DNA of 64,000 nucleotides from Vitellaria paradoxa (GCA_019916065.1 CM034241.1:24579840-24643839), one strand, 5' to 3'; positions 1 to 11,222 are shown, counted from the stretch's first letter. Translations and numbers: made by a program. The notes: a model not told the origin generated them from the sequence alone.

Positions 1-194
1 AATAAAGCGTCTACTCTAAATTCTAAAGCGAATAAATCAACTCATAAATTAAATTAAATTAAATCACAAGGATAATACTAAAAAGGTTCTTGATCCAACT
101 TTCAAGTCCGAGTAGTTCACTACTTTACCTTGGGGTGTTTTTGTTTGAAGAACAGGGTTTAATTTGAAAAGTTTTGAAGATGTTATAATCAAAG

Positions 195-371
195 GTCAGT
201 ACCAGTGATCTCAAGCGGATATGGTTAAAGACCTTTGTTTCCTAGAGTTTTTCAATTAAACGCCAAAATATTAATAAAAATCTGATTTTTAATTCTATTC
301 AAAAGTATTTGATGATTGGTTACGAAAATCCATACCAGTGATCTCATACGGATTTGGTTAAGGGTTTTCGT
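195..371. repeat. Direct repeat inside the left-edge LTR
   Basis: Two copies of a roughly 43-bp segment built around ACCAGTGATCTCA followed by CGGAT.TGGTTAA occur at about 195-238 and 329-371. They lie inside the LTR and are probably an old internal duplication. No function is visible. Confidence 0.6.
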
Positions 372-423
372 ATTCGAATGTTTTCGAAATAGAAAAAAAA
401 TAGATTTGTGAAAGGTAAATCAC

Positions 424-498
424 TTCGCGAAAGGTTGCGCAACCTACGCGAAGGGTTTCGTAACCTACGCGAAGGGTTTCGCAACCTACGCGAAGGGA
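424..498. repeat. 21-bp tandem repeat in the LTR
   Basis: The unit acgcgaagggtttcgyaacct occurs at 446-466 and 467-487, with diverged partial copies at 424-445 and 488-498. Each unit can also pair with its neighbour (cgcgaag/cttcgcg). It is far more GC-rich than its surroundings. Confidence 0.8.
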
Positions 499-956
499 CT
501 ACGAACACCCCAAGGCTTTTCGTGAACTACCCTTTCTTGATTCGTTGAATCAAGATTAGGGTTTTACGCTAAAACTACTTTAAGCATCTTAAAAACAATC
601 AAATAGCATTCAATCATACGAAAAGAGAATTGAAACAAGCAAAACATGATATTGCGAAACAAATCGAAATAAAACGAAGTAGATTAAAGTGCAACTTACA
701 ACGTAAAGCGAATGTAAAAGATGAAGTGAAGAATCACTACAAAGACGACGATGAAAGCTCCAACAAAAACCATGAATCCACGCATGCAAGCTAAAAACCT
801 AATCTAAAAAACTCTCAAAATTCTATTCTAATGCTTAATTGAAGGTGCAAAAATAAAAAGGGCTTCCCCTCCTCTTGGCCGTGCAATAGCTCTTTATATA
901 GATGCCACAAAACCCTAGAAGAGGAGCTTTCACGCGGCTATTGTAAATCACGGATG

Positions 957-1046
957 GTCCCGACCGTCTGGAGAGGGGGTCGGGACCGTCTGAAGTTTTA
1001 AACTTTCTGTGGTCCCGACCGTCTAGGTGACGGTGGGGACCGTCTA
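957..1046. repeat. Four GC-rich copies of GGTCCCGACCGTC-like motif
   Basis: GGTCCCGACCGTC occurs at 957-969 and 1011-1023. Variants (ggtcgggaccgtc, ggtggggaccgtc) lie at 978-990 and 1033-1045. GGTCCCGACC is nearly self-complementary, so the copies can form hairpins. The block lies just upstream, in minus orientation, of the TATA-like box of this LTR, so a promoter-proximal role is possible but is only inferred. Confidence 0.65.
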
Positions 1047-1315
1047 GTTTTTCCTTCTTTGCTTTCTTTCCTTCTCTTGGTTGGGTCTTTGGCCTAGTCT
1101 TTTCCATCGAAGATGAGGTTCGAACCATGACTTTTTCTTTGTCTTCTTGGCCCTCTCCATAGCTATAAACTTCGACATCCTTGCCCTTTTTCCTACAAAT
1201 AAAATAATAAAAGTATAAGTAACACAATAATACTAAAACTTCAACTTTACTTATTTTAATGCATGAATAAGTGTTGAGTTAGGGAGTTTGTAATTACACT
1301 TTTCAAGTGTAACCA

Positions 1316-4300
1316 CCACACATCCAGCAAAATCTGAATCTGAATAACCAATAACTTCAAGATTGTCAACTCTTCTATAAACAAGCATATAGTTTTTAGT
1401 TTTCTGCAAATATCTCATAACTTTTTTTGCAGCTACCCAGTGATCCATTTTAGGGTTCGAGAGATACCTTCCAAGAACACTCACAGCAAAAACTATATTC
1501 GGCCGTGTACATACCTGTGCATACATGAGACTACCAATTGCACTGGCATAGGGTACGTTCTGCATTGCTTTCACCTCAAGATCATTCTTCGGACTTTGAC
1601 TCTTGCTAGATTTATCTTCCTTCACAACTGGAACTTCACCAGGTCGACAATTTTGCATATTAAACTTCTCAAGCACACGATTAATGTATCCCTTTTGAGA
1701 AAGCCCTAGCATACCACGAGATCTATCACGAATAATCTCAATGCCCAAAACAAATGAGGCTTCTCCAAGATCTTTCATATCAAAAGTGCTAGACAACAGT
1801 AACTTAGTATCTCTCAGAAGACCCAAATTAGTACTAGCAAGAAGGATGTCATCAACATAAAGAATAAGAAAAATAAAATTTCTCCCACTGATCTTGAGAT
1901 ATATGCATTGATCAACCTTATTTTCAACAAATCCGAAAGAAGTGACTATTTCATCAAATTTCAAGTACCATTGCCGTGAAGCTTGTTTCAACCCATAGAT
2001 GGACTTTTTCAACTTACACACCATGTGTTTCTTACCTTTTACCCTGAAACCTTCTAGTTGTGTCATATGGATCTTCTTATCTAGGTCACCATTCAAAAAA
2101 GTAGTCTTAACATCCATTTGGTGGAGCTCTAAATCAAAATGAGCTACCAAAGCCATGATAATCCTAAATGAGTCCTTTGAAGAAACAGGTGAGAAGGTCT
2201 CATTATAGTCGACTCATTCCCTTTGAGTAAAACCTTTAGCAACCAATCTAGCCTTAAATCTCTCAATCTGCCCTTTAGAGTCCTTCTTAGTTTTAAACAC
2301 CCATTTACAACCAATAGGCTTACAATCTATGGGTGGATCAACGAGCTCCTACACTTCATTATGTGCCATAGATTGCATTTCATCTGACATGGCATCCATC
2401 CACATACTAGATTGAGGGCTCGAAACAACACTAACAAAACTCATTGGATCAATTACAGGACCCACATCATAGTCACTCTCACCAAGATAAACAATGTACT
2501 CATCAGAAATAGCAGATCTTCTCTGTCTCCCAGATCTCCTAGCAGAAGCTTCTGGAATAGACTCAACAGGATCAATGGTAGGAACAATAGTAGGGGCAGG
2601 TACAGTGTCAAGCTCAGGTTGCTGATAATCATCTCTATTAACAGGTGTAAGCACAACACTTTGCTAAATAGTAGGCAAAGGAATAGGAATTACCTCAACT
2701 TCCCTATCCTCAATCATTAGTTGTGATATCACCACATCAGCAGTATCAAGCTCCAAGAACTTAACTGTCTGAGACTCAACAATCCTAGTATCTGGTGTGG
2801 GACAGTAGAACTTGTATCCTTTAGAATGATCTAGGTACCCAATGAAGTGACAATGGGTGGTTCTGGGGTCAGTTTTTCTCTCAAATGGATTATAAATTCT
2901 CACTTCTGTTGGACAACCCCAAACACGAAAATGATTAAGGCTAGGTTTTCTACCAGTCCATAATTGAAAAGGTGTTTTGGGAACAGATTTACTGGGGACT
3001 CTATTAAGGATATAAAGGGCACACTTAATGGCTTCTCCCCAAAGGTATGTGGGCAAGTTAGACCTACTCATCATACTCTTCATCATATCTTTAAGAGTGC
3101 GATTACAACTTTTAGCCACACCATTCTATTCAGGACTACCAGGCATGGTATATTGGGCAATAATCCCACATTCTTATAAGTACTTGGCAAATGGTCCCAT
3201 ATGCTGTCCAGTGACATCATGTCTGCCATAATACTCACCACCACGATCAGACCTCACAATTTTAATGACTTTTGACAATTGTTTTTCAACTTTATTTTTA
3301 AAAATTTAAAATTTTTCAAGAGTCTTTGATTTCTCTTTTATAAGAAAAACATAGCCAAAACGAGAGAAATCATCAATGAATGTGAGAAAAAATTTATTGC
3401 CACAAAATGTAGTAGTGTAAGGTCCACTTATGTCAGTGTGTATAACTTCAAGTAGGCCACTACTGCGGGTTGCATTATTTTTCTTAGTCTTAGTTAGTTT
3501 TCCACGAATACAGTCAACACAGGTGTCTAAGTCCCCAAAATCAAGTGGCATTATAATATCATCATTAATAAGTCTTTGGATTCTTTCTTTAGAAATATGA
3601 CCCAATCTTTTATGCCATAAGAAAGAAGACTTATCTTTAATTTTATATCTCTTAGACACACTATTATCAACATGAAAGGAGGCATACTCAAAATTATGGA
3701 CTAAATTCAACTTATATAAACCGTTATTCAAAACACCACGCCCAACAATCTGAGAATTATGAAATAAATTAACTATGCCATTATGAAATTGAAAACAATA
3801 ACCAATTTTGTCCAAAGAAGAAACTGAAATTAAATTTCGTCTAAAGGATGGTACATAAAAAGTATTTTCTAAAACAAGTTTAAAACCAGGCTCTAAATTT
3901 AAAATAATATCTCCTATGAACTCGACTCTAACTGCTTCGCCATTCCCTACTTTGAGCTGGGCTTCATTCTCACTTGGCTTCCGTTTTCTTTTGAATCCCT
4001 GCAAGGCTATAGCAACATGAACAGTTGCACCACTGTCAAACCACCAAGAATTTGATGGGACATCAATTAAATTGGATTCAAAGCAAACTAAAGCAAGTGA
4101 GTTACCTCCTTCATTTTTCTTTTTCTCTAACCAAGCTTGAAATTTAGCGCAATCCCTCCTAATGTGGCCCTTCTTTCTACAAAAAAAGCACTTGACCTCT
4201 TTCTTTAAAACAACATTAAGACCTAACACATTTTGAGGCTGACCATTACCTTTGCCTTGCTTGAAAGTGTCCTAACCCTTATGAGGAGTATTTCCCTTAG

Positions 4301-5009
4301 GTTTCCTACGGTTCCCAAAATTTCCCTTTCCGTGACTAGGTTTGGATTGAGAAACAAACATGGCAGTATTGGTTTTCTCCTTCTTAAGTTTCTTTTTCTC
4401 TAAAACACATTTGGCAATAAGATCATTCACACTCCAGGACTCATCTTGGGTATTGTAGGTAATTTTTATCTGGCTAAACTCTGGTGGAAGAGAATTAAGG
4501 GCATGGTGAACAATAAACTCATCAGAGATTGTGACATCAAGGTTTTTAAGTTTGGACTTAATAAACACAAGTTTGAGGATATGCTCTCGTACCCCACTCA
4601 CACTGTCATATTTCAAGTTGGTAAGCTCATTCATTAGGGTCCTAGTCTCAGCCTTACTAGATACTTTATATCTCTGTCCCACAGCATCAAACAGTGTCTT
4701 GGCATTATTGGTCTCAGGCAGACCACTCAAAAGATGCTCTGAGATAGATTTCTTAATTGCTAAAAGACTTAGGCGATTAGATCTCTCCCATTTTGTGTAC
4801 AACTCCTTTTCAGATGTTGTACTAGTGGCAGTAAATGCAATAGGCTCAGGCTCTCTCAAGGCCATATCTATGTCAACAATTCCTAAGGCAAACTCAATGT
4901 CTGGTTTCCACTTCTTATAATTCGAGCCATTAAGTAAGACAACAGTAGTATTGTTATTGTTGACTGCAAAAGTAACTGAACAAAAACAAAATAAAATAAT
5001 GATTAGCAA
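1316..5009 (-). pseudogene. Copia gag-pol polyprotein remnant, one frame with seven stops
   Basis: One reading frame runs from about 5009 to 1316 with no frameshift. Gag (UBN2-like, NGSNYKKWKPDIEFAL) occupies 5009-4275. A CCHC knuckle CFFCRKKGHIRRDC is near 4170-4210, and the protease motif WWFDSGAT near 4035. The GAG-pre-integrase zinc-binding region LWHKRLGHI is near 3615, followed by the integrase core with HTD and FIDDFSR aspartates. Reverse transcriptase has ILYVDDILLAS near 1850, and RNase H begins with SDSDFAG near 1325. Stops in this frame are at 4272-4274 (TAG), 3306-3308 (TAA), 3174-3176 (TAA), 3126-3128 (TAG), 2664-2666 (TAG), 2349-2351 (TAG) and 2214-2216 (TGA). In the intact family this one polyprotein makes the particle, cuts itself, copies the RNA and integrates the DNA. 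The exact gag start is uncertain. Confidence 0.88.
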
Positions 5010-5087
5010 TCAGCGGCAAAAACAAATATGCTTTAAACTTAATCTAACATAAACCATAAGGGATAGCTCGGTACATCATAGCCGTCT

Positions 5088-5351
5088 CTCCTTTGGGTAG
5101 AGAGTGCAACATGCTATGAGGTCCTTTCAGTAAACTACCAATGAGAATACCCAGATTAGAAAGTTCAATCCCCTTTGGGCAGAAAGAACATTCTTGCCCA
5201 AATATTCTCTGATCAGTCACTGATTTTAACCCTGTCATTAGTACATACAATAACCCCTTTGGACAGGTTATTATATGTAATAATACAATGGCTCGTCATG
5301 CATAAATATGCAAAAAATATCAAGAATCAACAAGCGTACCCCTTTGGGCAG
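5088..5351 (-). repeat. Copia leader repeats spaced about 84 bp
   Basis: The 13-mer CCCCTTTGGGCAG (plus strand) or a close variant occurs at 5088-5100, 5170-5182, 5254-5266 and 5339-5351, with steps of 82, 84 and 85 bp. Sequence between the cores is only loosely similar. The array lies between the primer-binding site and gag, in what would be the element's RNA leader. Confidence 0.75.
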
Positions 5352-5624
5352 TAACACCAGTATCAACCAAATATTTCTTGTCATGACATAATTATACATA
5401 AATTGCCCATGATTGTAATTATTATTTTATACCTTTAAAATGTGCCAAAATAAAATAAATACATAAATAAGCACTTTTAAGGCCATCAAATAGCCCAAAA
5501 AAAATATTTTAATATTATGCAATTAAAACTAGTAAGAGTAGATGTTAACATTAAAACCAGAATATCAAAATTAGATGATCAATAAAATTTTACCAAAACT
5601 TACTTCACGGTTTTCAAGATATTG

Positions 5625-5626
<2 letters not shown>

Positions 5627-5656
<30 letters not shown>
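5627..5656. repeat. (AT)n microsatellite
   Basis: Uninterrupted AT dinucleotides in the copia leader. A shorter AT run lies near 5806-5820. Confidence 0.9.
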
Positions 5657-5659
<3 letters not shown>

Positions 5660-6342
5660 CAAAAGCAAAGTTGAACGATTTTGCTAGGCTTATAGATTTT
5701 GCTACGAACAAAAGCAGTTTTGGCACACATAATGACTAATATATAATTCAATGGAATTGGTGGCTGTGTTGGCAACTTACATAAAGTCAACTAAAGTTGA
5801 CAGCACATATATATATATATTTAATAAAGTTAATGGTGCTCGGTTTCTGTCAATTTGGAAACCCAAGTCCCCTTTGAATTTAATTATCTCAGGAATTACA
5901 GACCCTCACGGATTCCAACCGTGAAAGAAAAAGGAAAAAAAAAGAAGAAAAAAAAACTTGTGATCTGCCGATGGGCATGGCGCATCTGCGAACTCTGGAT
6001 TGTGAGTTCGTCCCGGTAACCACGAACAAATAGGTCGGTGGGAATAAGTTTAATCAAAATTTGCACACAAAATAATAGATTTTAATAAACTAAATACGAA
6101 TCTAGGTTATTAGTTAGGACAGATTTCGTACAAACTTTTCCACTGATATCGTACGAATTAAATTGTAAACTTTATATCAAAATTTTCTTTATTTTAAGAG
6201 GAACAAAAAAAGGTTATTAGATTGGAAAAACAGCAGATGGATTATTTGTATCAATCAGCACAAGATCCGGTGTAAACTTTGAAATCAATGTTTACTATAA
6301 AAAAAATAAAAATAAAAATAATTCCAAATTCACATACAATTG

Positions 6343-6354
6343 GCTCTGATACCA
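6343..6354 (-). promoter_or_regulatory. Primer-binding site for initiator methionine tRNA
   Basis: The complement of 6343-6354 is TGGTATCAGAGC, the standard plant copia primer-binding site, exactly complementary to the 3' end of initiator tRNA-Met. It lies two bases inside the 5' LTR end and fixes the element's orientation as minus. Confidence 0.9.
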
Positions 6355-6356
6355 AT

Positions 6357-6814
6357 TGTTGGAATAAATTTACAACAATTGTATGCAAAGATTGGAATAT
6401 TGATTACATAAAAATAAAATATGCGGAAGCATACCGGATTGTGATTGCTCCATCTTCAGCTCTGAAAGATAAAAAATATTAGAGCTTGGTCTTCCTCTCT
6501 ATCACAATCAATATGACAGCTATCAACGGAACAACTGTCTATGTTTCATGAAGAGAGAGGACCTAGCCATTACATAGAGGGTGAACCCTAGCCTTACTGG
6601 GCCTTCCCATAAAAAGCCTGCAGTGGGTTTAACAATTGGCCCACACTAACCGTCTATCCTCATTATCCCTATTAGGTGCACATAAGCCCAACAAAATAAA
6701 TCACAACAATATGGGCCTTATCATGTACGTTCTTATCTTTAACTTGGTTCTAACCCGTTTTTGACAAAATAAAAAATTAATTAATGTATGCTCAACATAT
6801 GGAAAATTCCAACA
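6357..6814 (-). mobile_element. 5' LTR of the copia element (458 bp)
   Basis: Bounded by short inverted ends: tgttggaat at 6357-6365 and attccaaca at 6806-6814, giving the canonical TG...CA termini. It directly abuts the primer-binding site. Its partner 3' LTR is not in the window. Confidence 0.85.
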
Positions 6815-7068
6815 TAAGAACCCCAACATTAATATCATTCCAGTAATAAAACCTCCTCAAGTGGCTAAATCACAATTCCAGGTCCAAAATTCATGTTACA
6901 AATCTATATAGCCAAACGTCTACCTTAACAATACTGAAACCAACTCTTATAAGGAGGCTTAAATCTCAAATTCTAAATTGTGTGTCCAAAACTTGTACAA
7001 AACCTTGTTCAAATCCTCATAACCATATATCATTTCATTCCAAACCCATTTAAATCCTAAATATTATG

Positions 7069-8028
7069 GGACCATTTGGTAACGCTGTCATTTTTCTATT
7101 TACGTTTATATGTTTATGTTTTCTATTTTTTATTTTTTGTTGTCATTTTTTTTTCTGAAATGAAATCTAAAACTGCGTTTAGAAATACAATTTTGTTTAC
7201 GATTATTAATTTTTTAATTTTTTAAATATTTAAGTTTATTACTTTTAAAAAATTAATTGAATTTAATAAATATATTTTATATTAATTTAATTTATTTATA
7301 CTATTTATTAAAAAAAGTAAATAAAATATAAGTATTATATAATTAAATCTAGTAAATATAAAATATATTAATTATAATTTAATTATATTATTTACTAAAA
7401 ATAATTGAAAAATATATTCCATAATAATTTAAATAATTTAATTATGATATTTACTAAAAATAATTTAATAAAATACGGTTAGTATTAGTTAAATTAATTA
7501 TTTTAAATTAATTATTAAATTAAATTAAATATATTAATTATAATATATATTAAAAATAATTTAATAAAATATATTTATATTGATTAAATCATTTATTAAA
7601 TTAAATTAATATATTTTATTTTATTATTTATTAAAAATAATTTAATAAATATATATTTTCTATTAATTAAATTAACTAATTAAATTTAATTATTTATTAG
7701 AAATAAAATAATAATATATATTACATATTAATTTAATTATATTATTTATTAAAATTAATTTTAGTTTAATAAAATATTTGAATAAAATAATTTATTAATA
7801 TGATGTAACAAAAATGGAAAAAGTATTAAAATTGACAAAATGTTTATAATAGAAAACAATAGAGCAAAAATACCATTTTTTCGCTTACATTTTTCTGTTT
7901 AAGTTTTTATTTTTTTTGGAAATAAACGAATGTAAACAAATTTAATAAACATTTTTCTGTTACCAGTTTACAAAATTTTGAAAGCATAATCAGAAAACAG
8001 AAAACAAAAACGTTACCAAATGAGAGCC
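7069..8028. mobile_element. AT-rich TIR element, hAT-like non-autonomous
   Basis: The left end reads CCATTTGGTAACG and the right end CGTTACCAAATGAGAGCC, an inverted pair. The interior is extremely AT-rich (runs such as aattatattatttatt) and non-coding. Similar ends and AT-rich interiors recur at 24147-25205 and, truncated, at 51189-51525. The terminal style resembles plant hAT-type non-autonomous elements. I could not confirm an 8-bp target duplication, so the superfamily is tentative. Confidence 0.55.
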
Positions 8029-9109
8029 TATATGTACAACATTGCAATTTCAACAGCCTAATGGGCCCAATAATACGCATATATTCTGAAACAAGTTGAG
8101 TTTATTCTTAAAATTTCCCAGTACCCCACAAACTAGCAATAAATAGCATAATGAGATGGCCAAATAAAAAAAGAAAAAGAAAAAGAAAATGAGAGATGAG
8201 GAGAGAAGACACCAAAATCCCTAAATTTGAGTCATTATCTTAGATGCCAAAAATAGTTTCACTGGTGCATTGCACACTTGTGGAATTAATACAAACAATA
8301 ACAAAATATTAAGCCCCCTCGATACGAACAGTTTGTGTAAACACAACTTTAATATTAAGGATTTAATGCATCTCCTAGAGATATCACTAAAAATTTGTTT
8401 ATCACCCGAAAACCTGTTACTAGTTCAGGCTATAAAATCTTCACATCTCTAGCTCCACTACCGCACAGAACTAGCATCAGCCTATTAGACTTTAAACATA
8501 ATAGATCAAATTGTTATCTGCCCAATTGTCATTGTCTATTCCACTGGTGATACATTTTGGTCTCTCAGGAAATGGAATCATTTCGAGTATTTTATTTAAA
8601 AAAATGATATTTTGTTCTCACTCTCATTTATAGTTTCAGTGCACTGACACTCTCCATAGAGACAAGCATTGATACCCAAAGCTATACCACTTTTTTATTA
8701 TATAGTATCATATCTTTTTTTTTTTTTTTTATCTCTAGGAGGAACAAAAGGCGGGAAGTTATTCTTATCACACAAACTGACAAACATGATAAAATATAAT
8801 TATTAAAAAAAATGTGAAATAATCAGCAAATGGTTATACTGATAATTAATCCATTTTATCTGCCTCTAAACCTCTACTTTTGTTCACCTTTATGTAATTG
8901 ATTTATTTAAGTCTCTCAATGAACAAACAAACTTGCATTATTATTTTAACAAAAAGACAAGAAAGAGAACTAGTCAAGGAAATGATAAATGTGATTTACA
9001 CACATAAGAAAGGAAATATAATAGGAAATCCAAAAGGATTATTGACAGCACAAGCTTAATCTGCCCTAACTTTCTTTCAACTAAGAAATTGTCACACTAA
9101 TTATAATAA
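8029..9109. other. No gene seen
   Basis: AT-rich non-coding sequence with short A/T runs (for example the T-run near 8708-8730). No domain, RNA gene or repeat boundary is recognised. Confidence 0.5.
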
Positions 9110-9124
9110 AACTGCTCTTATTAA

Positions 9125-9306
9125 TAATCATCAGGGTAGCCCAGTGGTTCAAGATCGCTTGGGACCAACTGTAAATCTTGAAGTCTTGATTTTTATTTCT
9201 GCTGACTCCAATCCTGTCTTGTCCAATGCTTGGGTCTTGTGGGTGGGTTCAAGCACTCCTGATTTACCCATTCAGTTCAGGTGGTGATTCCGGGTTACCA
9301 AAAAAA
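9125..9306 (+). mobile_element. SINE, tRNA-derived, with 15-bp target duplication
   Basis: The head contains TAGCCCAGTGG (9137-9147), which fits the Pol III A box, and GGTTCAAGCAC (9246-9256), which fits a B box. The A-to-B distance is longer than usual, so the B assignment is less sure. The body ends in a short A-run. It is flanked by AACTGCTCTTATTAA (9110-9124) and AACTGGTCTTATTAA (9307-9321), 14 of 15 identical, as expected for LINE-mediated insertion. Confidence 0.65.
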
Positions 9307-9321
9307 AACTGGTCTTATTAA

Positions 9322-10515
9322 CAGAAGGATTCATTTCTTAGAAGAAATTTTAAGATTAAATTGCACGAAAAAAGCCTAGAACTCCATCCCCAAAATACGA
9401 ATATGCCTTATCCCATTTCCTTTTAAAAGCAAAAACAAACAACTACAACACAGCATCACACCATCGGGCATAAACTCAACGTGCAGGATGATAGGTATGG
9501 ACGAACAATAATGCCCATTATTAACACATATGAAAAGCATATAAATCATACATTTTCGGGAAAAAAATAAAAAAATCTCTAAAACCACAATTTTGGCATA
9601 AACCAACAATTAACCAATGAAGCTATTGTGAACAGATTATCACAAGGTAAAAATTGGATTCATTTAAGCAAAATTCATCCCATATTTAGCAACCAAGGTA
9701 ATCAAAATTTAGATTTTAATATCCAAAATTTAACAAAATCCCCAAATTTCAGTCCATATAAGTGAAAAAAAAATTTGAGGCAGGAAAATTCCCAAGATCC
9801 CCAAATTACAGCCCACAAAAATTGGAAAAAAATACAAAAAAGAGTTAGATTAAGGAAGGAAAAATACCTGTGGATTGAGTGACAGAGACAAATGCCCCCA
9901 GCTGCTCGTCACCGAAATCCTATGTGAGTGAGTAAGAGGGCAAATTGAGAGATAAGAGATAAAGGGAAAAATGAGAATAAGAGGGAAACCAGAGAGTTGA
10001 GACAAATACCTGGTCACCGCTAATGGGTCACAGACGCCGGGAAACAGTTGCCACCAGTGAGATTTTTAGGAATCGCCATTGGTGGATGGTCGTCGGTGCT
10101 AGAGAGGGAAGAAAAGATAAAGAAAGAGATGAGATAAGAGAGAGGGACAAAGAAGAGACTTGGTTGTAGCAAGTGGGTCCTACATGTCGATAAATAGTTG
10201 CCGCCAGTGACCTTCACCCAATAAGCATAAATAAAACTTCCTCTTTCATTTTGTGGTATAAGATCTATAAATGACTCCTAATCTATATATTGACTAGAAA
10301 ATGCACAAACATTCAGTCACTTCAATAATGCAAAATCATATTCCAATCTAATTAGTGTAATGGTAGAGGGGGAAAGAGAACATAACTGGCACTAATGATT
10401 TTAAAATTAAATAAGATTTTATTTAATTACCTTAATAAAACAAAATCATCTTCCATTAATACTGACACTAGTGATTTTGAAACATATTCACTAGGGGTCT
10501 TAAATATGCTGTGAA
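9322..10515. other. No gene seen; weak direct repeat near 10.02-10.21 kb
   Basis: Mostly AT-rich. From 9890 to 10215 the composition becomes mixed. The motif AGTTGCC.CCAGTGA appears twice (about 10046 and 10195), within segments that also share TGGGTC upstream. Short frames here lack recognisable domains. It could be the edge of a decayed gene or element. Confidence 0.4.
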
Positions 10516-10520
10516 GATCC

Positions 10521-10638
10521 TGTTGGGGTGTCCCACATCGGTTGTAGAAGAGGTTGGTAGTCAATATATAAGTTTGAGGGAAATCCTTACCTTACAAGCT
10601 AGCTCTTGGGTTTATTATAGGCCCAAGATCACCCAACA
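10521..10638 (+). repeat. TRIM LTR A
   Basis: 118 bp, TG...CA ends, similar to 11100-11217. It is followed at 10641 by a diverged primer-binding site. Confidence 0.8.
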
Positions 10639-10736
10639 ACTGGTATTAAAGTCCAGGTTTGCCATCAATCTTAGTCCACTGGGAGGAAGAGTTGTTGCTG
10701 CCTCTGACCCAAGGCTCGATGTGTGAAGAGTGAGAT

Positions 10737-11000
10737 TGTTAGGGTGTTCCATTGTTAGGTGTGGCTCTAAGTCCTACATTGAAAATGGACACTAAGAGAC
10801 AAAACCTAATGGCCTTAAGCTTGGTGATAGTAGATTGTTATTTAGTGCCTGATGACGTAGGTAATATTTACAGAACCTTGTTAAATTTTGTGTCTTCTCT
10901 TTTTTTGCATTAGTTCCTTTATTTTCTATCATTATTTTACTATTATGTGGCATTATTCTAGGTGCCTTATTGTGTGGGCAAAATATTCACTTTTACAACA
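10737..11000 (+). repeat. TRIM internal LTR-like block B
   Basis: 264 bp bounded by TGTTAGG and TTACAACA. It is followed by TGGTATCAAAGC, a better primer-binding site than the one after LTR A. Its first about 15 bases match LTR A, and the rest does not. It is probably the LTR of a related but distinct TRIM family joined in by recombination or template switching. Confidence 0.6.
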
Positions 11001-11099
11001 ATTGGTATCAAAGCCCAAGTTTGCCATCAATCTCAACCCATCGGGAAGAATGGGATGTCATTACCTTTGACCAAAGACTTGATTTGTGAAGAGAGAGAT

Positions 11100-11217
11100 T
11101 GTTAGAGTGTTCCACATCAGTTGTGAAAGGGGCTGATGGTCAGTATATAAGCGTGAGGGACAACCTTACCCTACAAGCTAGCTCTTGAGGTTGAGATAGG
11201 CTCAAAACCATCCAACA
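11100..11217 (+). repeat. TRIM LTR A'
   Basis: 118 bp, the same length as LTR A, ending CCATCCAACA. It is followed directly by the second copy of the gatcc duplication. Confidence 0.8.
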
Positions 11218-11222
11218 GATCC

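Larger units (their letters stand above)
1..1315 (-). mobile_element. LTR of a gypsy-type element, cut by the left window edge
   Basis: On the minus strand the sequence starting at 1315 reads TGGTTACACTTGAAAAGTG and then matches, with divergence, the solo LTR at 13259-14236: the palindromic start, the stretch ending in an AG/GGAAAAA junction, and the AAAGTTGGATCAAG-like stretch near 90-110. By that alignment several hundred bases of the LTR lie beyond position 1. A TATA-like box (TATATAAA, complement of 893-900) lies in the right orientation for an LTR promoter. The element sits in the RNase H part of the copia frame. Copia coding ends abruptly at 1316, and the five bases just outside (1316-1320, ccaca) are the predicted target duplication. 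Lineage is not resolved because no coding domain is visible. The minus-strand open frame at 835-1227 lies inside this LTR and is not a gene. Confidence 0.65.
1316..6814 (-). mobile_element. Ty1/copia LTR retrotransposon, interrupted at its 3' end
   Basis: Order on the minus strand: 5' LTR (6357-6814), primer-binding site (6343-6354), untranslated leader with periodic repeats, gag, CCHC knuckle, protease, integrase, reverse transcriptase and the beginning of RNase H. This gag-protease-integrase-RT order defines Ty1/copia. Integrase precedes RT, and the YVDD box is present in RT. The frame stops at 1316, where another element's LTR begins, so the RNase H end, polypurine tract and 3' LTR are expected beyond the left edge. 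The five bases outside the 5' LTR are taaga (6815-6819), the expected target duplication. The element is inactive because its coding frame holds seven stop codons. Confidence 0.9.
10521..11217 (+). mobile_element. TRIM-like element with three LTR-like blocks
   Basis: Layout: LTR A (10521-10638, 118 bp), internal domain 1, block B (10737-11000), internal domain 2, LTR A' (11100-11217, 118 bp). The two outer LTRs start TGTT(G/A)G(G/A)GTGT.CCACATC and end CCAACA. The whole unit is flanked by a perfect 5-bp duplication, gatcc (10516-10520 and 11218-11222). Both internal domains start with a tRNA-Met-type primer site (TGGTATTAAAGT at 10641, TGGTATCAAAGC at 11003) and are similar to each other over their full length of about 97 bp. 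There is no coding capacity, as usual for terminal-repeat retrotransposons in miniature. Confidence 0.8.

Noticed and set aside
835..1227. 130-codon minus-strand frame as a gene
   Set aside because: It lies wholly inside an LTR, covers the GC-rich hairpins and the TATA-like box, and has no recognisable domain.
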